A DNA stretch of 64,000 bases from Achromobacter aloeverae (GCF_004121055.1 NZ_PYAL01000001.1:1302001-1366000), one strand, 5' to 3'; positions 45,016 to 54,778 are shown, numbered from the stretch's first letter. The notes: generated by a model from the sequence alone, not told the origin. Made by a program: numbers and translations.

Positions 45016-46851
45016 CTACGTGCCGAACGAGAGCCGCGGCACCGCGGACAGCAGCCGCTGCGTCATCTCATGCGCGGGCGCGCGCAACACCTGGCCGGTC
45101 TCGCCCTCTTCCACGATGCGGCCGCCGTACATGATGGCGATGCGATCGGCCAGGTACTCGACGACACCGAAGTTGTGGGTGATGAACAGATAGGCGATGC
45201 CCAGTTCCGCCTGCAATTCGCGCAGCAGGTCCAGGATCTGGGCCTGCACCGATACGTCCAGCGCCGATGTCGGCTCGTCGCAGATCAGCACCTTTGGCTC
45301 GACCGCCAACGCACGCGCGATGGCGATACGCTGGCGCTGGCCGCCGGAAAACTCGTGGGGATAACGCGTAGCGGTATCGGCCGGCAGCCCGACCCGCCGC
45401 AGCAGCCGGTCGACCCGCTCCTCGCAGGCGCCGCGCGGCAAGTCCGGGCGTAGCGACAGGATGCCTTCGAGCAGGATATCGCCGATGCGCATGCGCGGAT
45501 TGAGCGAGGCGAACGGATCCTGGAACACGATCTGGATATCCTGGCGCAGGCGCGCCATTTCGCGGCGGTTGGCGCCGAAGATATCGCGCCCGTCGAGCGC
45601 GGCCTGGCCGCTGACGGAAGCGCCGTCGATCAAACGCAGCAAGGCCTTGCCCGTGGTCGTCTTGCCGCAGCCCGACTCACCCAGCAAGGCCAGGGTCTCG
45701 CCCGCGCGCAGGGAAAACGTGACGCCGTCCACCGCCTTGACCCACGTGCGGATGCGCTTGAGCGGGCCCTTGCGCACGGGATAATGCACCTTCAGTTCAC
45801 GGACCTCCAGCACCGGCGCCCCCGCTGGCTGGCGCTCCGTGCCGGCCGCCATGGACGCCGCGGAGGCCATGGACGCCCCCGACGTCCGGGCCGCCCCGGC
45901 GCCGATGGGCGCGCCGACGCCCGGCTCCCGCGGCGCCGCCTCGGCGCTGCCTGCGTCCGGCGCGGCGCCGGACAGCGGCCGCCCGCGCTTCTCGAAGGCG
46001 GGAATCGCATCGAACAGCTGGCGGGCATAGGGATGCCGAGGCGACTCGAAGAACTGCCGCGCCGGGGCGCTCTCGACGATCTCCCCCGCGCGCATCAGCG
46101 CCACGTGCTGCGCCACATTGCGCACCACGGCCAGGTCATGCGTGATCAACAGGATCGCCATGCCCATGTCGCGCTGGATATCGGCCAGCAGGGCCAGCAC
46201 CTGGGCCTGTACGGTCACGTCCAGCGCCGTCGTCGGCTCGTCGGCGATCAGCAGCCGCGGTTCGGCGGCCAGCGCGATGGCGATCATGACGCGCTGCTTC
46301 TGCCCGCCGGAGAACTGCATCGGATAGTCGTCGATGCGACGCTCCGGCTCGGGAATGCCGACGCGCCGCAGCCAGTCGATGGCGCGGGCGCGCGCCTGGG
46401 CGCCGCGCAGCGAGGTATGCGTCCGCAAGGTCTCGATGATCTGGTCGCCCACCCGCATGACCGGATTCAGGCTGGTCGACGGCTCCTGGAAAATGATGCC
46501 GATGCGTCCGCCGCGCACCGCGCGCATGGCGCGTTCGGGCAACTGGTTGAGATCGTCGCCGTCCAGGTCGATCTGGCCACCGACCACGCGGGCCGCGTCG
46601 GGCAGCAGCCGCAGCAGGGCCAGCGCGGTGATGCTCTTGCCGCATCCCGATTCGCCCACCAGGGCGAAGGTCTCGCCGCGTGAAATGGCCAGGCTCAGGC
46701 GCTTGACCGCCTGCACCATCTGGTGCTCGCCCGCGATGTCCACCCGCAGGCCGTCCACCCGCAAGACCGTATCGGCGCCGCCGTGGGCCCCGCCAGCGCT
46801 CCCATCCTCCGCCCTGCCCTCGCGCCAGTGCTCACGCGGATGTTCACTCAT
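45016..46851 (-). CDS. yejF: Peptide-type ABC transporter, double ATPase (YejF-like)
   Basis: This protein fuses two nucleotide-binding domains for oligopeptide or microcin C-type uptake. It has 611 residues from ATG 46851, with gggaggt upstream. Each half has Walker A GESGCGKS or GESGCGKT and an LSGGQ-like signature (FSGGQKQRVMIA and FSGGQRQRIAIA), plus D-loop text DEPTTALDVTVQ and DEPTSALDVSVQ. A long low-complexity Ala/Gly/Pro linker (about residues 295-355) joins the halves and explains the excess over E. coli YejF (529). It ends the four-gene operon: binding protein, YejB, YejE, YejF. Confidence 0.93.
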   Translation of the reverse strand: MSEHPREHWREGRAEDGSAGGAHGGADTVLRVDGLRVDIAGEHQMVQAVKRLSLAISRGETFALVGESGCGKSITALALLRLLPDAARVVGGQIDLDGDDLNQLPERAMRAVRGGRIGIIFQEPSTSLNPVMRVGDQIIETLRTHTSLRGAQARARAIDWLRRVGIPEPERRIDDYPMQFSGGQKQRVMIAIALAAEPRLLIADEPTTALDVTVQAQVLALLADIQRDMGMAILLITHDLAVVRNVAQHVALMRAGEIVESAPARQFFESPRHPYARQLFDAIPAFEKRGRPLSGAAPDAGSAEAAPREPGVGAPIGAGAARTSGASMASAASMAAGTERQPAGAPVLEVRELKVHYPVRKGPLKRIRTWVKAVDGVTFSLRAGETLALLGESGCGKTTTGKALLRLIDGASVSGQAALDGRDIFGANRREMARLRQDIQIVFQDPFASLNPRMRIGDILLEGILSLRPDLPRGACEERVDRLLRRVGLPADTATRYPHEFSGGQRQRIAIARALAVEPKVLICDEPTSALDVSVQAQILDLLRELQAELGIAYLFITHNFGVVEYLADRIAIMYGGRIVEEGETGQVLRAPAHEMTQRLLSAVPRLSFGT

Positions 46852-48421
46852 GGCGACCTCCCTGCTTCGGCGCGGCGGGACCATCGTCGCCCGGCGCCTC
46901 GTCCCGGCTGGTTTCACGCGCATCCGCCGCCACGGGCGAAACCGCGAACACGCCCCCCACCAGTCCCGGCGCCGCCAGCGCCGGCCCTGGCCGGGGTCGC
47001 CGCGGACGGAAACGCCGGGTGCGAGGATCGAAGGCCGCGCGCACGGCGTCCGCGAACAGGTTGGCGGCCAGCACCAGCGCCAGCATGAACACGAACGCCG
47101 TCCCCAGGTTCCAGTAGATCATCGGGTCCATGGACATCTCCAGGCGCGCCCCGTTGATCATGGCGCCGAAGGAGTTCATCGAGGGATCGACGCCTATGCC
47201 CAGGTAGGACAGCACCGCTTCGTAAAGCACCAGCCCGGAAAATTCCAGGACCACCGTGATCAGCACGATGTGCATGACATTGGGCAGCAGATGGCGCCGC
47301 ATGATGGACCAGTCCGACACGCCAAAGGCCCGCGCCGCCTGCACGAATTCGAGCTCGCGCAGCTTCAGCGCCTCCGCCCGCAGCAACCGGCACAGGCCGG
47401 CCCAGCCCGTCAGCCCCAGGATCAGGCACAGCATGAAAAGCCGCAGGTCGGCGCGCGCGGCCGACGTATCGAACAGCGCGGGGTTGTTGTCGATGTAGAC
47501 CTGCATCATCAGCACGCAGGCAGCCACCAGCAGCACGCCGGGTATGGACGTCAATGTGGTGTAGAGATACTGGATGGCGTCGTCTATCTTGCCCTTGAAA
47601 TACCCCGCCGCGATGCCGAACAGGATGGCCGGGGGCAGCATGGCCAGCGTCGTCAGGCTGCCGATCACCAGGGCCGTGCGTATGCTTTTCAGCGCCTGCC
47701 ACAGCACGTCGTTTCCGGTGCGGTCGGTACCCAGCGCGTGATAGCCGCTGGCCCATCCGCCCAGCACGCCGGCGACCAGCGCGAGGCCCGCGAAGGTGAA
47801 CCACATGGCGCGCCAGCGCACGTCCGTATGGCCTTGCAGGACATCGCGCAAGGCCGATCGCCAGCCGCCATGGGACCGCGCCAGCGCCGCCGCCAGCAGC
47901 AGGCCGCCGGCCACGGCCACGGCGACGCCCGCCAGCAGGCCCAGCAGGCCGCGCCGCAACACGTCGCCCCCCAGCTCCGTGGCGGGGTCCTTGAGATGGG
48001 CGCCCCCCGCGCGCAGGCGCGGGAAATCGCGCATCGGCTTGCCGTCCACCAGCATCGTTTCCTTGGTGAACTGATGGGCGCGCAAGGGCGCGGAATAGGT
48101 CTTCTCGGGTTGGGTAAGGACCGTCCCGCGCAGCAGGCTGTCCAGCAGCGACTGGGCCGCGGGCGCGTATGCAGGCGGCGCGTCGGCGGCGGCGTCCGGC
48201 AAGGGCGGCAGGCGCGGACGGAAATGGACGGAGTCGAGCAGGCCGATCACCGCGAACACCGCCAGGATGACCGCCGCGCACATGGCCGGTCCGTCATGCG
48301 CCACCCGCGCCCAGGTCGCCCGCAGCGTGGGCGTGCGCCGCACGCGCCACGCATAGGCCAGCACCGCAAGCACGATCAGGTAAAGGGCGGCATCGGTCCA
48401 GAGCAGTACGAATTTCGGCAT
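46844..48421 (-). CDS. yejE: Peptide-type ABC permease (YejE-like) with enlarged N-terminal half
   Basis: This inner-membrane permease has 525 residues from ATG 48421 (MPKFVLLWTDAALYLIVLAV); the frame is open into yejB upstream but only as shadow. The C-terminal 330 residues hold the permease core with the EAA-type loop (LRAEALKLRELEFVQAARAF) and NSFGAMINGARLEMSMDP, matching YejE. The first 190 residues contain two or more hydrophobic helices and a long extracytoplasmic segment (PEKTYSAPLRAHQFTKETM region), so the protein exceeds E. coli YejE (341) considerably. It overlaps yejF by eight bases. Confidence 0.9.
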   Translation of the reverse strand: MPKFVLLWTDAALYLIVLAVLAYAWRVRRTPTLRATWARVAHDGPAMCAAVILAVFAVIGLLDSVHFRPRLPPLPDAAADAPPAYAPAAQSLLDSLLRGTVLTQPEKTYSAPLRAHQFTKETMLVDGKPMRDFPRLRAGGAHLKDPATELGGDVLRRGLLGLLAGVAVAVAGGLLLAAALARSHGGWRSALRDVLQGHTDVRWRAMWFTFAGLALVAGVLGGWASGYHALGTDRTGNDVLWQALKSIRTALVIGSLTTLAMLPPAILFGIAAGYFKGKIDDAIQYLYTTLTSIPGVLLVAACVLMMQVYIDNNPALFDTSAARADLRLFMLCLILGLTGWAGLCRLLRAEALKLRELEFVQAARAFGVSDWSIMRRHLLPNVMHIVLITVVLEFSGLVLYEAVLSYLGIGVDPSMNSFGAMINGARLEMSMDPMIYWNLGTAFVFMLALVLAANLFADAVRAAFDPRTRRFRPRRPRPGPALAAPGLVGGVFAVSPVAADARETSRDEAPGDDGPAAPKQGGRHE

Positions 48422-48426
48422 GGCGC

Positions 48427-49404
48427 TTACTCGAATCGAACCCGGGGGTCGGCCAGGGTATAGGAAATATCGGCCAGGATGAGGCCGACGATATACAGCA
48501 CCGACCCCAGGAACACCATGGCGCGCACGATGGAGAAATCCTGCGCGTTGATGGCGTCGATGGTGTAGCTGCCCAGGCCCGGGATGCCGAAGAAGGATTC
48601 GGCGATCAGGCTGCCCATGAACAACAGGGGAATGGCCGATATCGTGCCGGTCAGGATGGGCAGCATGGCGTTGCGCAGCACATGGCGGAACAGCACCACG
48701 TTCTCGGTCAGGCCCTTGGCGCGCGCGGTGCGCACATAGTCCTTGCCGATCTCCTCCAGGAACAAGGTCCGGTAGAAGCGCGCCTCCGGTCCCAGCCGCG
48801 AGACCACCGCGACCAGCACCGGCAGCGCCAGGAACTTGACCATGTCCAGCCCGCCCGCATAGCCCGAATACGGCACCAGCCGCAATTCCTTGGAAAACAC
48901 CCACTGACCCGCGATGATGTAGAACAGGCCGGAGATCGACAGCAGGACCACGCAAAGCACCACGCCCCAGAAATCCAGGCGGGTCGCGCGGAAGAACACC
49001 AGCATCAGGGCGAACGCGATGCTGGCGTACAGGCCCAGCACGAAGGTCGGCAGCGCCAGCGCCAGGCTGGGCCACATGCGGGTGCGGATTTCGCGGCCGA
49101 TGTCGCGGCCATTATCGGACAAGCCGAAATCCAGGGTCAGCAGCGGTACCGAACGCTGGTAGAAGATGGTGTCGGTGACCTTTTCCACGCCGGGGGCGGC
49201 GGGGTTGTAGAACAGCGGCTTGTCGTAGCCGCGCTCCACCTTCCATTTCTCGATGGCGTCCTGGCTGATGCGCTGGCCGCCGATCGACAGGCGCGCCATG
49301 TCGTCGGGCGTGTTGACCGCGAAGAACAGCACGAAGGTGAACAGATTGACGCCGATCAGGATCAGCACCCCGTATAGCAGGCGGCGGATGATATAGGCGA
49401 TCAT
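48427..49404 (-). CDS. yejB: Peptide-type ABC permease (YejB-like)
   Basis: This partner permease has 325 residues beginning MIAYIIRRLLYGVLILIGVN, the usual DppB/YejB opening. An extracytoplasmic region with KWKVERGYDKPLFY follows, then five more hydrophobic segments. The coupling loop is YVRTARAKGLTENVVLFRHVL, the EAA motif of the family. Length is normal. It overlaps the end of the binding protein gene by four bases (ATGA) and ends 5 bases before yejE. Confidence 0.94.
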   Translation of the reverse strand: MIAYIIRRLLYGVLILIGVNLFTFVLFFAVNTPDDMARLSIGGQRISQDAIEKWKVERGYDKPLFYNPAAPGVEKVTDTIFYQRSVPLLTLDFGLSDNGRDIGREIRTRMWPSLALALPTFVLGLYASIAFALMLVFFRATRLDFWGVVLCVVLLSISGLFYIIAGQWVFSKELRLVPYSGYAGGLDMVKFLALPVLVAVVSRLGPEARFYRTLFLEEIGKDYVRTARAKGLTENVVLFRHVLRNAMLPILTGTISAIPLLFMGSLIAESFFGIPGLGSYTIDAINAQDFSIVRAMVFLGSVLYIVGLILADISYTLADPRVRFE

Positions 49405-51707
49405 GGCGCATTCCCCTCGCGGCTGGCGGTCGCGGCCGGCGCCTGTCCCGCGCGCGCGCCGAATGCGGTTTGTGTTTCACGGCGACGCACGGCCACCCAG
49501 GAAGGCCAGACCACCAGGACGGCCAGGCCCAGCAGCAGCCATAACGGCCACCAGCGCGGCTGGTTCCACTCCTCGATCTTGCGTTCGCGCAGGGCCGGGT
49601 CCAGCTTCATGTACTGCAAGGTATTGCGAACCATCTGTGTCGGCTTGGCATTGCCCACCCACTGCTGGTACGCCCCGCCCGACTTGGGGAAGTAGCCGAA
49701 CATCCAGGGCGCGTCGCGCTGGACGATGGCCACCATGCGGTCGATCAGTTGTGCCTTGGGCGGGCCGTCGTCCAGGTATTTCATCTGTTCGAACAGCTTG
49801 TCGAATTCGGGGTTTTCGTAGTTCGAGGCGTTCTCCCCGCCCGATGCCGCCTTGGCGTTGGGGCCGTACAGCAGGAAGAGGAAGTTCTCCGCGTCCGGGT
49901 AGTCGGCATTCCATCCCCACAAGAACAGCTGGGCCACGCCGCGCCGCATCTTGTCCTGGAAGCGGTTGTAATCGGTAGACCGGACGTCCAGCTGGATGCC
50001 CAGCTTGTCGAGCTGGCGGCGCATCCAGTCGAACATGGGGTTGGCGCCCATGCCTGTCATGGCGTCATAGTGCAGCACCAGCGGCGCGCCCGTCCTGGCG
50101 TCGCGGCCATCCGGATAGCCGGCCTCTGCCAACAATCGGCGCGCCACGTCCAGGGATTTGCGCACCGGCTTGCCGTCGACCATGTCATAGACCACGGGGT
50201 TGATCCCCGCCTGGGTGTCCGGTTCGTGATACCCCAGCACCCCGGGCGGCACGGGACCGTAGGCCACCGCGGCCTGGCTGTTCTCGAAGATCGTGATGTA
50301 TTCCTCCCAGTCGAAGGCGATGCTGATCGCCTGCCGCAGCTTGCGATTGCGCTCCTGTTGCGCTGGCGTATCGCCCTTGCCCACCACCGGATCGTTCCAG
50401 TTGAACCCCATATACCAGTTCTGGGTCTCGACCGCGGTAGGCAGCTGGATGCCATGCTCGCGGTAACGCGCCGCCTTCTCCGCCGAATCGCCGGCGGCCA
50501 CCAGCATGGCCACGCCGTATTCGCCCCGCTCGACCTGGGGAATATCGTAATAACCCTGGATGAACTTGCCCGACAGGGGTATGGATTCCTTCTCGATGCT
50601 GAAGACCACGCGATCGATGAAGGGCGTGGGCTTGCCGCAATCCGCCAGCCTGCCGGCCTCGCGATCGCCGGGTTCGCCCTCGCAGGGATAGGGCTCCCCG
50701 TGGAAATTGGGATTGCGCGCCAGCACGTGACGGCGGTTCTGGATGGACTCCACCATCATGTAGGGACCGGTGCCCACGGGCCAGGTATTCAGGGAGAGAT
50801 TGCGGGTGGCCATGCCCGGCTGGCTGTAGAAGCGTTCCGCCTCCCAGGGCACCGGCGCGGTGAAGGTCATCGCCAGCCAGTACTTGAACTGCGGATACTT
50901 GCCCTTGACCCGTATGCGCAAGGTATGGGCGTCCACGGCTTGCACGCCCTCGAAGCCGTCGGCGCGCAGGTCCATCCAGGGCAGTTCCCGCTGCCCCGGC
51001 GCGAAGCCGCGCCGCTGGGCCTGGTCGACCTCGCGCAGATGGTCGCCGTACGCCTTCATGCCGACCACGTAATCGGCCATCAGGGAATAAATGGGGGAAA
51101 CGATGCGGGGATTGGCCAGGCGGCGGAAGGCGTAGACGTAGTCGTCGGCGGTCAGCTCGCGGGTGCCGGTCTTGGGGAAATCCGTGACGCTGGACTTGCC
51201 GTCCAGCTCGCCCGGCTTGAGCGGGTAATAGGTGTAAGCGCCATCGGCCTCGCGCGCGAAGGCCGGATGGGGCTGGAAGCGGATGCCGGGACGGATATGA
51301 ATGTCATACACGCTTTCGGCGATGGCCTCGCCGGGCGCGTCGGCCGGCAGGGGCCGCCCCTGCGCATCCAGGTAGGACGGCGCGTCGATGCTGGCGGCCG
51401 CCCGGGGGATCAGCTTGTAGGGCCGCTGCAGGTAGTCATAACCGTACAGGGTTTCATAGATGTTGTACGTATAAGGCGTCTCATCGACCGAGTACGAACT
51501 GGCCGGGTCCAGGTACTTGGGAGAGTTGCGGGTAAAGGCGGTGTAGAGCGTGTTCTGGGTTTCCGCGCCGTCCGGATAAGGACTGTTGATGGGGCTTTCA
51601 CGCCCGCAAGCCGCCAGACCGGCCAGCAGGCCCAGCAAGGCCAGCCGGGCCGCCCAGGCCCACGGGCCGATGCCGGTTGCCCGCGCCCTTGATCGCATAC
51701 CTGCCAT
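49401..51707 (-). CDS. Peptide-type ABC binding protein with lipobox and C-terminal membrane helix
   Basis: This SBP_bac_5 family protein is the first gene of the Yej-type operon, 768 residues from ATG 51707. The signal ends in a lipobox (LLAGLAACGR), so the N-terminus is probably lipidated. The family core has YDYLQRPYKLIPRAA, ISIAFDWEEYITIF and LFLWGWNADYPDAENFLFLL. Unusually, the C-terminus has a hydrophobic helix (WPLWLLLGLAVLVVWPSW) followed by basic residues, which would give a second membrane anchor with the tail in the cytoplasm. E. coli YejA has about 600 residues and neither feature. Confidence 0.9.
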   Translation of the reverse strand: MAGMRSRARATGIGPWAWAARLALLGLLAGLAACGRESPINSPYPDGAETQNTLYTAFTRNSPKYLDPASSYSVDETPYTYNIYETLYGYDYLQRPYKLIPRAAASIDAPSYLDAQGRPLPADAPGEAIAESVYDIHIRPGIRFQPHPAFAREADGAYTYYPLKPGELDGKSSVTDFPKTGTRELTADDYVYAFRRLANPRIVSPIYSLMADYVVGMKAYGDHLREVDQAQRRGFAPGQRELPWMDLRADGFEGVQAVDAHTLRIRVKGKYPQFKYWLAMTFTAPVPWEAERFYSQPGMATRNLSLNTWPVGTGPYMMVESIQNRRHVLARNPNFHGEPYPCEGEPGDREAGRLADCGKPTPFIDRVVFSIEKESIPLSGKFIQGYYDIPQVERGEYGVAMLVAAGDSAEKAARYREHGIQLPTAVETQNWYMGFNWNDPVVGKGDTPAQQERNRKLRQAISIAFDWEEYITIFENSQAAVAYGPVPPGVLGYHEPDTQAGINPVVYDMVDGKPVRKSLDVARRLLAEAGYPDGRDARTGAPLVLHYDAMTGMGANPMFDWMRRQLDKLGIQLDVRSTDYNRFQDKMRRGVAQLFLWGWNADYPDAENFLFLLYGPNAKAASGGENASNYENPEFDKLFEQMKYLDDGPPKAQLIDRMVAIVQRDAPWMFGYFPKSGGAYQQWVGNAKPTQMVRNTLQYMKLDPALRERKIEEWNQPRWWPLWLLLGLAVLVVWPSWVAVRRRETQTAFGARAGQAPAATASREGNAP

Positions 51708-51881
51708 CCGGTTTTCCCACTGTGTATGTTCGTGTGATGCGGGAAGGATAACAAACGGCAATGAATGCACGCAGGGTTGGGCGGACGGTCGCGGAGGCCA
51801 GGACGGACCAGCCGTGGATTTTGCCCCGGGGGGCGGGGCGAGGACGTGGCGCGGAAGACGCGCCCGGCCGCCCCGCCTGTG

Positions 51882-53723
51882 CTATGGCCAGGCCTGGGGG
51901 ACGCTGTCCTTGTGGCTTGCCAGGTAGGCCAGCCTTGTGAGCTTGAAATGGGCGAATTCGAACACGTTCAGTCGCCGTCCCAGGCGACGGTCGATTTCCG
52001 CGTCGGCCGGCCAGTGCTTCAGGACGCCGACGCAATGGTCGGTATAGGTCAGGTCCATGCAAGCCAGCACCAGCTTCAGCGGAGGCAGTACTGTCCGGCC
52101 CGGCTGTCGCTTGTAGGCGCCGTAGAGTTCCTGGAGGTCGACGCGCTGCTGCTCGCACTCCCCGACCAGCTTGTCCAGTTGCGCGGGCCATCGATGCTGC
52201 AAATAGACGGCGTACGCCGGCAGTTCCAGCCCCAGCCGGTCACGCAGCCGTCGATGGGTCGCCTGGTCGGTATCGGTGATCCATTCGACAGGGATTTCCC
52301 GGGCGCAGCGATCCGGTGCCGTCTTGTCGATGACGTGCCGCAGGGCCCCCTGCGGGGGAATGGCGGCCGCCTGCTTCCGCTGCGCCTGGGCCGCGCTCCA
52401 GTCACGAAGGTCGGCCAATGTCAAGGGATGGGCATCATGGCGGGCGATATCGGCCCATTCCACGTCATTCGCCCCGTGCGTCCCCCCTTCGACTTTCCAG
52501 GCAAGGTCCTCGTAGACAAGCAAATCGAACACCGGTCCGCCGGGCGCTTTCGACCACGTCCCGCGGCGCACGGGGCGGCCCGAGATCAAGCCCAGCGTTT
52601 CCATCCGCGCCAGGAGCTCCACAGCGAGCACGGACGCATCGTCCCTGACACGGTATCTGGATTCCTGGAACGCCACGAGTCCGTACACGTTGAGCGCGTC
52701 GTCCGCCGGCAAACCCAGGCGCTCGCCGGCCGCCCGGGCGATGTCGGCAAGAAAAGCAGCCAACTCCCCGTCACGCTCGCCCTCCAGGTCAAGGCCGGAC
52801 TTCCGTACGTCGCCCCGATAGGCCGCAAGGGTTTCATCCGCCATGGCCAGCGCGATCACGCTGGGCTTGAGCGCGGCGAGTATCGACGACCGCCACTTCA
52901 CTTTCAGGGCAGCAGGAATTTCCTTGTTTATCGGCATGGCCACGCGCAGCGGGTCGTTCCTCGGGGTCAGGCCGAGGCTGTCGGCCATCTCGTCCCACAG
53001 CCGATTCACATAATGGATTTCATTGCCCTCATAGAGCTGCCTCAACTTGTCCTCGACCTGGGGGATCAGCGACAAATCGTCCCGCAGCTGGTTCAGCTCT
53101 TTCTGGAACCAGCGGCTTGTGCGCTGTTGGAGCATCTCCGCCACTGCCTGCTCCTTGACTCGCCATATCTTTCCGCGCAGGCCACCGGTCTCGTGGGCCA
53201 GATCGCGCGCCACGGCCGCCAGGTTGGCGACTACGCCGGACGCGCATACCGTGATCCCGTCCGCCAGCCGCTCGATGGCCCGGATCTTGTCTTCCGGCCG
53301 GATGCCGACGTGGTCCCCCTCGACGATGCACGCCGCCTCGTGCAAGGCCTGCGCGCCGCTGCCGTAGATGCCTTCGATCAGCGTGTCGAAAAAAGTGCTG
53401 TCGAGATTCTTGAGGAAGGTGTTGAACTGTTTGCGTACATGGTCGGCGCGCGTGGCCGCATGCGTGTCCATGAATGCGCCCAGCGCGTCGAAATCCGCGC
53501 ATATCCGTGCATTTACCCGCGCATAGTCGTCGGACCGGCGGAAGCGCTCGAACGTACCGTGTTTATCGTGGGAGTAGTAGCAGGTCTCCGCGGCAGAAGC
53601 GGCGGAGGCGGCGGATGCTGCGTCGGGCGGAACGGGCGCGGCGGCGGCTGAAAAGAAGACCGGCTGGAAGCCGGCGGCGCCGGCGGGGGGCAACGACGAC
53701 AAAGGAGGCATGGGAAAGTCCAT
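51882..53723 (-). CDS. Large orphan protein of unknown function (613 aa), effector-like composition
   Basis: I do not recognise a family. The product has 613 residues from ATG 53723, with aggac five bases upstream; a second in-frame ATG at 53711 gives MPPLSSLPPAGAAG. The first 50 residues are Ser/Pro/Ala-rich and unstructured. Residues 50-613 are mixed alpha with many charged residues, for example RKQFNTFLKNLDSTFFDTLI and KLVGECEQQRVDLQELYGAY. There is no signal peptide or membrane helix. It lies alone between the Yej operon and the thermonuclease gene, on the minus strand. The Ser-rich leader resembles that of the 775-residue orphan at 13880. A secreted effector is one possibility; a cytoplasmic protein is another. 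Confidence 0.75.
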   Translation of the reverse strand: MDFPMPPLSSLPPAGAAGFQPVFFSAAAAPVPPDAASAASAASAAETCYYSHDKHGTFERFRRSDDYARVNARICADFDALGAFMDTHAATRADHVRKQFNTFLKNLDSTFFDTLIEGIYGSGAQALHEAACIVEGDHVGIRPEDKIRAIERLADGITVCASGVVANLAAVARDLAHETGGLRGKIWRVKEQAVAEMLQQRTSRWFQKELNQLRDDLSLIPQVEDKLRQLYEGNEIHYVNRLWDEMADSLGLTPRNDPLRVAMPINKEIPAALKVKWRSSILAALKPSVIALAMADETLAAYRGDVRKSGLDLEGERDGELAAFLADIARAAGERLGLPADDALNVYGLVAFQESRYRVRDDASVLAVELLARMETLGLISGRPVRRGTWSKAPGGPVFDLLVYEDLAWKVEGGTHGANDVEWADIARHDAHPLTLADLRDWSAAQAQRKQAAAIPPQGALRHVIDKTAPDRCAREIPVEWITDTDQATHRRLRDRLGLELPAYAVYLQHRWPAQLDKLVGECEQQRVDLQELYGAYKRQPGRTVLPPLKLVLACMDLTYTDHCVGVLKHWPADAEIDRRLGRRLNVFEFAHFKLTRLAYLASHKDSVPQAWP

Positions 53724-53829
53724 CAGTCCTGGAAAACAGGCTGAGTGGAAAAATGCCGGGGAATCGTTTCCTGTCCGGGACGACCGGCACCATCAAACAA
53801 CCGTGAAGCCGGTCCGCGTGCCGTAGGAA

Positions 53830-54483
53830 CTAAGGTGTGGGGGTAGGTGTGGAGGCGGGCGTGGCGTCAGCGGCGGCGCATTTCCCATGGTTCCAGCACT
53901 GGTAGCGCCATTCCCAGGGCGCAATGGCGCCGGCCTGCGCCCACAGGCCCTTGCGCTGATCGCGCGCCTTGCGCTCGACCGCCGGCAGGGTTGCGTCGCG
54001 CAGATATTCGCCATGCCGCGCCGTGTTGGCCCAGGCATAGCCGGCGTCGACCTGCTGCCAGTTCACCGTATGGCCGCCGTCGCCCGGCAGGTCGCAGACG
54101 TCCCGGGCGTACTGGTCCTTTTCGTAGCACTTCGCCGTCAGCGTCCTGCCGGCCACCATGCCTTCCAGGCTCTTGCGCGCGGCCTGGCCGAAGGGCTGGC
54201 CCGGCTTGACCTGCCCGTGCCCGACCTCGGGCGCGTCGATGCTGGCGAGGCGCACGCGCCGCTGGCCGCCGTCCGTCTGCAAGGTGACCGTGTCGCCGTC
54301 GGCCACGTTCACCACCCGGCCGCGGAGCTCATAAGTGGCGTTGACGCCTTCGTTGCGCTGCGGCGCGTGCGAGCTGGACAGGTAGGCGACGCCGGCGGCC
54401 GCCAGCGCGCACGCCAGCGCGCCCACGGGGCGGGCCAGACCCACGCGGCCGAACAAGGTGCGCAGTAGGCCGGACGTAAGCAT
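53830..54483 (-). CDS. Staphylococcal-nuclease-like secreted or membrane-anchored thermonuclease
   Basis: This SNase-fold phosphodiesterase has 217 residues from ATG 54483. One N-terminal hydrophobic segment (VGALACALAAAGVAYLSSSH) serves as signal or anchor. The fold begins LRGRVVNVADGDTVTLQ. Catalytic candidates are the Arg and acidic residue in RRVRLASIDAPEVGHGQ and the Arg of KDQYARDVC, corresponding to the R35/E43/R87 layout. Four cysteines (in KCYEKD, VCDLP, QCWNHGKC) suggest disulfides. The tail is a Thr-Pro repeat. The open frame upstream of 54483 covers the 15-bp array and is not coding. Confidence 0.9.
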   Translation of the reverse strand: MLTSGLLRTLFGRVGLARPVGALACALAAAGVAYLSSSHAPQRNEGVNATYELRGRVVNVADGDTVTLQTDGGQRRVRLASIDAPEVGHGQVKPGQPFGQAARKSLEGMVAGRTLTAKCYEKDQYARDVCDLPGDGGHTVNWQQVDAGYAWANTARHGEYLRDATLPAVERKARDQRKGLWAQAGAIAPWEWRYQCWNHGKCAAADATPASTPTPTP

Positions 54484-54778
54484 GGAAGGTGGGCTGGAAC
54501 GGGCGATGATGCGGTCTCCTGGGCCGATCCGGACGCTGCACTGTCGAAGATCGGGCGTCTCTTGAATGGAGCGAATATTACCCCGGGGCGGCCGCGCATG
54601 AACGGGACCGTGATGCTTACGACGCAGCTCGTTGTCACGCAGCCCGCCATGACGCCGCATCTTTTGGAGCAGCCCCTTGCGCCACGGCCTTTCATGACAC
54701 CGCCTCTTATGACACCGCCTCTTATGACACGGCCCGTTATGACACGACCCCTTGTGCCCCGGCCGACCGGCGATCAGC
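54484..54778. repeat. Intergenic region with 15-bp tandem array (54692-54751)
   Basis: Four 15-bp units at 54692, 54707, 54722 and 54737 share the consensus ttatgacac(c/g)(g/a)c(c)(t/c)(c/g). Two neighbouring stretches (near 54642 and 54726) repeat catgac or ttatgac in looser form. The array lies between the corA stop and the thermonuclease start on the same strand. No gene is supported here. Confidence 0.8.
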
